Assembly (NCBI GenBank): GCA_020726505.1
Contig: JAHLEZ010000052.1
Span: forward strand, 1-64,000
Origin: Leptodontidium sp. MPI-SDFR-AT-0119
Lineage: Eukaryota; Ascomycota; Leotiomycetes; Helotiales; Leptodontidiaceae
Length of the DNA: 64,000 nt
Direction: 5' to 3'
Positions 56,885 to 64,000 of this stretch are shown here, one piece after another. The position numbers and the translations under genes were made by a program. The notes under the pieces were generated by a model, which saw only the letters and a list, made by a program, of their open reading frames with translations, was not told the origin of the DNA and made no database searches. The stretch's first letter is position 1. Each line of letters starts with the position of its first letter.

Positions 56885-57343
56885 TAATTGTGAGAATAGG
56901 TGAGCCAATCAGAAGAGAGGAAGCGCAGTAGGTGAACACGTGATTAGAGACAAAGTAGATTGCTTGCTTGTTTGCTTGAGAGAAGAGCCATAAGGGCTCT
57001 TGGGTAGTTATATACGAAAGGGGGTTTCAGGTGGGTCTCGTCCACCGCTGTCAGTGGCGAGGCAATGTTGACCATAGAATAACATCGAATACTCTGATTC
57101 TCCCCACAAGTTTCTACAACTGGCGAGGGAAAATACTAGGCTGGACGAGACCCACCTAAAACCCCCTTTCGTACATAATAATAGCTTCTCTAGAAGCTTC
57201 GACGACTACGTAATCGACTTCTCTAGAAGATTCGACTACGTAATCGAATACGAGAGTAATTTCCGAGCCGCGTAAGCAGTGGAGATTACTTCGGCTGTTC
57301 TCCAGCGTAGAATCGGCACGAGTTACCGAAGTCAAATCCGATA
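56885..57343 (-). repeat. LTR-like repeat, copy B, carrying a MITE
   Basis: An inverted copy of 40468-40740, starting (on the minus strand) TATCGGATTTGAC at 57343. It is interrupted by a 157-bp MITE at 57015-57171 and has a small internal duplication near 57195-57245. Comparison of both copies suggests an original start TGTCGGATTTG. Confidence 0.8.
57013..57173. mobile_element. 157-bp TA-flanked MITE
   Basis: CGAAAGGGGG... to ...CCCCCTTTCG (57015-57171) with 30-bp terminal inverted repeats, one mismatch (C/T), flanked by TA on both sides. The homologous repeat at 40468-40740 is uninterrupted at this point, so it is the empty site. No coding capacity. Ends and TA target suggest mobilisation by a Tc1/mariner-type transposase, but no matching parent is in the window. 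Confidence 0.9.
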
Positions 57344-57771
57344 ATAATTAACTTCTTAGGTGCGGCAGGGAACTTCGACCACTCTTAAGTAAAGCGCCAG
57401 AGTAAAAAAATTTAAGAGCATAAAACCCTTGGTCTTTTTTTTACCTTATATTATTAATTAGTTAGCTTGTTTCTTTTACGCTAACAAATCAAGTCCTTAG
57501 TATTAAGCTCTCTTATTTAGTTAAGGGACCCGAGGCCATAGATACTTTGCTACTGTTAGCGAAAGATCATCAAATAATAGAGTAGTTCCGGAAGGAGATA
57601 AGGGAGCTTAGAAGCCTAATAAGTCGTGCCCTTGCTAGGAAGACCGGACTTATAAGTAAAGCTCATTTTATTGCGCTCGACTTTAATTTGCTATTTATAA
57701 GAAAGTTTATGTAAAAGAACTTAGTGGTAAAGTTAGAGCTAATTTACAAATAGATAACGCTATCCCTTTAA
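57344..57771. other. RIPped stretch between LTR-like repeat and piggyBac fragment
   Basis: No gene recognised; ends at the TTAA of the piggyBac fragment (57768-57771). Confidence 0.5.
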
Positions 57772-58330
57772 CTGCGGCTGCGTGCACAGCCTGTAAGCCC
57801 CTGTAGTGAAGCCTGGAGTGGCCACTAATTTAAGCGAGCCTCACCAAAATTCTAATAGTAAAACGCTATAAATAAAAGAGCAATTAACATTTAAATACTA
57901 TTTATTTTTTATAATACATAATAAAACAATGATTATTATTACATAAGTGGACTTGGCATTGTTTGCAATCGTAGAAAGTAGTACTTCAGGTGCTCGTCCG
58001 ACTTGTATTTGTAGTAATCTCCCCTAAAGCTTGCCTCTTACGAGAATGATCGTGAAGCCTCCTTCCCTTACAAGCTACGCAATTAGACCTTGTAAACATT
58101 TTAATTTGCTTGTATTTATGTATTAAAGCTTGAAATGTTTCTTTAAATATATTAGAATTACGCCTTTTTCGGGTACCCGGTGTATCCTTCGCTATATCAA
58201 TTAATACTTTCACTAACTTCTTCCGGAAGTCGTCTTAGGAGCGAGTATTAACCTTTTGTCGTACAGGCACGGGCTGATGCTCGGTTAGCTGCGCGCAACG
58301 CTAGATATAGTTTCTGCCACGTTATACCGC
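57768..58330 (-). mobile_element. piggyBac-like fragment, C-terminal end
   Basis: TTAA at 57768-57771 and a terminal stretch with ACAGCCTGTAAG and GCGAGCCTCAC matching, inverted, the right end of copy 1 (28260-28346). The minus-strand frame 58213-57986 reads VLIDIAKDTPGTRKRRNSNI, KMFTRSNCVACKGRRLHD and ALGEITTNTSR, then CKQCQVHLC-like residues further on: the Cys-rich piggyBac C-terminus. Little stop damage. The catalytic core is missing. Confidence 0.78.
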
Positions 58331-59059
58331 TTTCAGGAGAATAACGTGTTCCCCTAATTTCTTTATATATTCTAAATAATAATTAATCACTTTAATTCTC
58401 CCTACGTTAATTGCAAGGCTTTACTCTACTTCTATACTACAGTTATAAGCCCCGTGATAAAGCTATTAAGTTAATATTCTTCCTTTTATACTCTATAAAT
58501 TTAAGTAAAGTTATTAATATAAGATTAGTAAGTAATAAATAACGTTAGAGTTTCTACTTATTAATAAGTATAATTTACACCGCTATTTTCCCCTTTAACC
58601 TCTCTAGAAAAGGGTAAATCAAGTACTTGTACTTAATATTCTCTTCTCCTCTTTAATAAATCTATTAAACCCTCGAGAGAGTAACCCTCTCTTCGCTATA
58701 GTAGAGTCAACTTTAGTCTCCTCTTTTAATAATCGAACGCCGCTCAATTACGACAAGTAAACTTAAACCCTATAATATTAAGTCTTTAAATCCTTTTATA
58801 TCTTTTATAAAATATAAACTTTAGTTACTCTAAAGTTACTAGTCGCTCTAAATATCCTCGAAAACAAGCCTTAAGCACAAACGATCGACGAAGTAAAGGC
58901 ACAATAAGACAAGGAGGCTCTCGATTTCAACTTTAAAGAATAAGTAAAGTAAAATAAAGACTAACGAGTACTTAAGCTTAAGGGACTTAAATTAAGTGTA
59001 ATACTTCTTATATTATTTAGTATTACTATAATTACTTTAATATATACTACCTTAATAAG
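58331..59059. other. RIPped AT-rich stretch before the copia relic
   Basis: No gene recognised; it may include the decayed leader or LTR of the copia-type relic that follows. Confidence 0.5.
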
Positions 59060-62000
59060 GGAATATACTATTAAATACACACAATAATTAGAAAAGGCTT
59101 AAGCTTATAAAGTAATATATAAGTGAATTTAAGAGACAGTTAATCCTTCGATTTACTAAAGTGCTATTCGAGAATGTGAGATTAAAGAGGAACAGAGAGC
59201 GAAAGAGTAACTCGACAAGATAACGGACGAACTAAACGACCTACGATCTTAGACTTTATAAATACTCCTTAAAGTATTAAAGAAAGACTACGCCCCTTTA
59301 GAAACAAATAACCTTACTAAAGCTTAAGCTAAATACAAAGAGAAGCTTGAAATCGTTAAAATAAGACAAGTTAATCTTAAAGTATAAATTTAAAAGTAGC
59401 GATTAGCTTACTAAGATACTTTATTATATGACATTCCGGACGTTAAGGGCCCTTTAGCGATCATTAACTTTATTAAGGCAGTATAAGAGAAGCTCGCACT
59501 TAAATAAGCTCGCAAATAACTATTTAAGGTCCTTAAAGATAATACTCTTAAAGTTATTCACAAGTATACGTTACTTTAATACGTTAACTAATTATCGGCG
59601 CTTAATAAAGAGTCTCTTACAGCTACTAAGAGGAACAAGACAGTTAAATTATACGTTACACTTAAAGGGAGATCAGATGTTCTAGGAGTACTACTAATAC
59701 TAAGGACTCCTTCGCTAAATACCTCGATTAATACTTGCCCTTACAAAGTGAGTTTTTACTAACATAAAGTGATCGAGTGTTACAGACTTCGATATTACTA
59801 CGACGGCTTAACCGGGGACAAACTACGCAACTTACTATCTATAAAGGAAATCAAGGAAACCCGAATTAAGCTTAAAAAGGAGTTTCTTGACCTTAAACGA
59901 GTAATTAATAAGAAAGGGTAAAAACAAATAATAATAAAGGAAATTACTAAGAGAATAACCTCCGAAAACTCCTCGTTTTCTTTAATAACTTTAGTAAAAG
60001 CCTTAAAGTTACTAAGGTATCCCGGTAATATTAATATATATATAATTAGTTTAAAGCTACTTAATAAGGCTCTCGCCACCTCAGGAATCTATGCTACTAT
60101 TAATATAGATCGATACTTACTCTTAGAGAGTATCTTACTTAATAATAGCGCTACTACTTATGTAGTTAATTTAGTTACTTTATTAAAGCCTAGAACTTTT
60201 GTTAGATTAATAAACGACGACAGTATTAAAGCCGGAACGTCGAGCCTTATAATTAAGGGCTAAGGTACTTGTCTTTTTAAGGGTACTCTTTATAGCCCTA
60301 ATAGACTAAACACTAAGGACTTAAGGCTTTTTAACGTCGCTATTGTTAAAGGATTTAATATTAATATTATTTCGGAAGCTCGTTTATTATAAGCTAGAGT
60401 TTAATATAATACGTTAGACTACACGTTACGCGTGGGATTAACTAAAAAGAGTATTATATTAAAGCAATTAGAGTAATAGTTTAACTTAACTTTCTTTAAA
60501 TATAAGCCTTTTAATTACTCTTTAACTCCTGTAATAACTCTTAGCTCTCTAATTCGCCTAACTTATACCTTTTTAATATTCCTCACACTTTAAAGGAGTA
60601 TCTAGTAAGGCTTTTAATTAAGTCGACGATATTTGAGACCGCGGCTAGACGACGTTAAGTTATAGCACTTATAGGCAAGGCACTTAGGGAAAGAAGCGTT
60701 AGAGAATTTAGTCAAAAATATACGTAACGTTAAGATCTTAAGTATTACTTAAATTAAGTGTAAAGAGTACTCTCTGACTATTACGTAGTAAGTCGTTAGT
60801 CGAAGACCTTTAGAGAGAACAGCTACTTAGCCTTTGTATTACATTTCTTAAGACTTATTCGACTTCCCTGTCGGATTTAATAAGAATAGTTAGCTCTTGT
60901 TAGTTAAAGACTAATATAATAAGAAATTCTATAAATAACTCTTGAAAAACAAAGGGTTAATTACTATCTTAATAGCTCTTAAATTATTTAAGGCGTAGAC
61001 AAGACGTTAATTCGGACTCTTGATTTGCAAAATACGCCAAGATAACGATACCTCAGTTATAAGAATTAATAAATCAACTAAATATAAAAAGTAATATATA
61101 GAGAATAATATTAATATTAAGGGAACCCCTTCGTATACGCACTAACTTAATAGGGGAGCTAAGCGCGTAAGCAAGGAAATCATTAAAAAGTCTATTAAGA
61201 TACGCCTTTTAGTAAACTTACTAGAGGAGCTTTAGATAGAAGTAATTATGGCGGTAATTACTCTTTATAATATAAGTCCGGCTACTCGAAAAGGCTTTAA
61301 GAGTCTAAATAAGATCTTCTACGCTTAGTTTAGGCAATATTTTTAGTATTACGACCCTAAGTTTATTTAGAAGCTTAATACTAATATACGACTTAACTAG
61401 AGTAACATATAGGCGTACGGCTATAAAGCCTACTTTATAATCAAGGACTAAGAGGCTCTTTAATAAAAGAGAGTATTTAAAGTTAACCTAAGAGCGTACC
61501 TTAAATACTTAGTAAGATATGTCTCGTCTAATATATACAAGGTCTAAGTACCTTAATTATAACGTATAATAGTAACTTAGAACGTTACTTTCAACGAATC
61601 CCTCTTTTATTTAGGCTCTCTAAACGTAAAAAGAGTAGTCGGCCAGCCGCGTTTAATATTAAGAGATCTTACTAAAATACTAAAAGAAGAGGAGGGACCC
61701 CAAGACGCTAGAACTAATATAATTAATCGACTGAGCGCACTTAATATACTAGAATTAATAACAAGTATCGCCTTAAAAAAGGAATAACTAAGTTAAGTAA
61801 TAAGTTCTATAAAAACTACTAAGTTTAGAACCTTAGGGGTACTATAGCCTTTGATTAAGCTTTTAACTACGGGGGTAAAGTAACTAATACTACCCCTAAA
61901 AAAGTCAGGATTAATAAGACTTATTAGTAAAAACTCAGGGGTAAAATAACTAAGGAAGAGTACTAGACTTCTTACTCACAAGTACTTTAATTAGGTCTCA

Positions 62001-64000
62001 AAATAAGTCGACAAATTAAGATAGTTAATGTCTTAAAGCACAATTAAGAGAAATATCTTACGTAATATATTAAACTTTAAAAGAGATATAAGAGTTAAGT
62101 ATTAATTAATATTATAAGTTATTATATACTCTTAAAGGCCACACGACTAAGAGCGTAGTTTTAAGCGTTAAGGAGCACCTACTTAAGGTACTAGCCCTAA
62201 GTAATTAAAAGCTCTGCCTTAAGTAATAAAGTATAAGGAGTATCTTAATTCGTTAGATTTAAGAGAAGAATTAAATATAAAGTAATACTTATTACTTTTA
62301 GCCTTAACTAACAATAACTTACTTAAACCTCTATAAAAGAAGAGGGTGGAAAATCGAGTAACTAGCGACGGTCGAAAGACTTAAGTTAATAATAAGATTA
62401 CGAAACCGAATCGAAGTGTCTATATAATAATTATTAAAGAGTTAATTATAAAATCGTTAAACTTATTAAGTAACCGTGAGCATTTAGAGGACTTTCTAGG
62501 GACCTTTTAGCTTAGTTAAGAACTAATATAAAGAGACAAGAAAGACTTAAGCGCAGTCCACGTTATAATCTTAGCGTCTATTCTTAAAAATATCGAAATT
62601 CGACAACTAATTAATCTCCCACAAATACACTAATCCTAATTACTAAAGGACTTATTAAATTAGAAAGACCTTAAGGATTACCCTCTAAGAGAGCACTTCC
62701 GAGCTAACGTAATTAAGGAAATCACTAACTTAAAGTCGCGCAACTACTAAAGAGTCGTCAAATAAAGCTTCACTACTAAATAACTAATACTATTAAAATA
62801 AGCATTTCACGCTAAAGTCGATTTGTTAAAGTATTTAATTAAGTGTCGCTCGCGAGTTATTATTAAAGGAGACTTATAACCCGAAACGTCAATTCTCTTA
62901 ATATATATAGTAACCTTAACTACTCGTTCTTTTAAGACCGCCATAGTAATAGCAGCTCAATTTGATTTAGAAATAATCTAATTTAGTATTATTAACGCCT
63001 TTATTAACACTAAACGAAGCGAATCGAGTGCTCGCGTACGCTATTACTTACTAGATAGATTTAAACAAGACGACATAATAATAGAAGTTAATCGTGTACT
63101 TTATAGACTTAAAGATTCGCTAGTATTATAGTATAAAGACTTTACTAGAACTTTGTCAAAGTTAGGGTTAATCCCTTATAAAGAGGAGCCTTATATCTTT
63201 ATAAACAAGTAACGTTTAGTCTTTATTATCTTTTATATTGACGATATTTAAGTATTATATTATACTTCAGCCCTTAGAGACGCTTAACTTATTATCGACG
63301 GCTTAAATATAGTATACAAGTTTACTAAAGGAGAACTAATAAAGTAATTTTTAAGTGTTCTCGTTATTAAAGATCGTCAAGTAAAGACTATTTCTCTAAT
63401 ATATAACACTTATATTTAAAAGATTACTTTACAATTTAACTTAATAAATAGAAATTGCCTAAGTACTCTACTACTTTAAGTTAAGTTACTAAAGAATTAA
63501 GGGCAAGTAACCCTAGTTTAAATTAAGGAGTATTAAGAGAAGGTTAACTTAATACTTTATACAGCAATTATATTACGCGCAGATATTACGTTTATAACTT
63601 TAAGACTTTCTCACTTCTTAATTAACCCCTCTTTAAAGTACCTTATGGCAGTTAATTAAACTATTCGTTACTTTTTCGAAACCCGATTTTTAGCGATTAC
63701 TTACAATTACAAGCTACGCGACTCTTAGCTTATTATAGCTTTAAATACTTCATTTATAGACGATCTTAATACTAGGCGTTCTTTTAATAATTATATTATA
63801 ATACTTTTTAGAGGTTTAATCTTATAGAGAGCGGCCTTATAAAATACAATTACTACTTCGACTACACAAGTTAAGCTTTTAGGCGTTAAGCGCACGACTA
63901 AGGAAATTATAACTTTATAGTGTTTCTTTTAAGAGCTACATCTTAAGTTAGGGGAAATTTAGAGGATCTTTTACGACAATTAGTAAATAATATAATTAAT
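59060..64000 (+). pseudogene. Ty1/copia polyprotein relic, heavily RIPped
   Basis: Plus-strand reading through very many stops follows the copia order. Gag-like: REAVNPSI-like, RECEIKEEQRAKE, KDYAPLETNNL. Spacer: RYYYDGLTGDKLRNLLS at about 59792. Protease-like: LNNSATTYVVNLVTLLKP at about 60140. Integrase: DLFDFPVGFNKN, CKIRQDNDTSVIRI, GTPSYTH, GAKRVSKEIIKKSIKIRLLVNL, MAVITLYNISPATRKGFKS. Reverse transcriptase at about 62740-63360: INAFINTK, VLYRLKDS, FYIDDI (YVDD motif). RNase H begins after about 63550 and the element leaves the window. Much older than the copia at 1387 and of a different lineage. Confidence 0.85.

Noticed and set aside
59798..60079. 93-aa minus-strand frame
   Set aside because: Antisense shadow of the RIPped copia polyprotein, whose plus-strand reading is conserved.

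Overview
The window looks like a chromosome segment of a filamentous ascomycete (Pezizomycotina). Short spliceosomal introns of about 45-80 bp (one of 166 bp), a Zn2Cys6 regulator, a DAL5-type MFS permease and a fungal C2H2 protein all point there. The rest is AT-rich transposon wreckage. Its reading frames are broken mainly by CAA to TAA and TGG to TAG changes, the signature of repeat-induced point mutation (RIP). I cannot name the species.

Layout: (1) 1-8832 is an old RIPped Ty3/gypsy chromovirus cut in two by a young Ty1/copia element (1387-7114, 352-bp LTRs, 5-bp target duplication). (2) 9.8-15.2 kb is a gene island with relics of a PDR ABC transporter and an SDR, and an apparently intact Zn2Cys6 regulator. 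(3) 16.07-17.91 kb is a pogo/Fot1-like transposon. (4) 18.0-25.2 kb is a compact metabolic group: a nitrilase pseudogene, then three apparently intact intron-rich genes, an MFS transporter (12 exons, 524 aa), a dienelactone hydrolase (5 exons, 265 aa) and an SDR (6 exons, 282 aa). (5) 26.3-47.5 kb is a transposon graveyard: piggyBac-like copies, a gag-only LTR element, a TRIM-like element with a tRNA-like module, solo LTRs, a second pogo copy and a 4.06-kb Tc1/mariner-like element. (6) 49.0-51.3 kb holds an orphan C2H2 zinc-finger gene. (7) 51.3-64 kb is again RIPped DNA with a solo LTR related to the young copia, a 157-bp TA-flanked MITE, a piggyBac fragment, and a heavily mutated copia-type polyprotein running to the window end.

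The MFS and hydrolase genes are divergent across a shared 608-bp promoter region, with the SDR downstream on the same strand as the hydrolase. Together with the nitrilase relic and the Zn2Cys6 regulator this suggests a small uptake-and-catabolism locus. Its substrate cannot be read from sequence, and the nearby relics suggest it once was larger.

The strongest items for a second look are the copia element with initiator-tRNA anticodon priming, the gag-only element, the TRIM with a Pol III-like box pair in its LTR, the natural empty/filled MITE site, the long Tc1/mariner-like element, and the catabolic island. All coordinates and splice sites were read by eye; no alignment or structure program was run.
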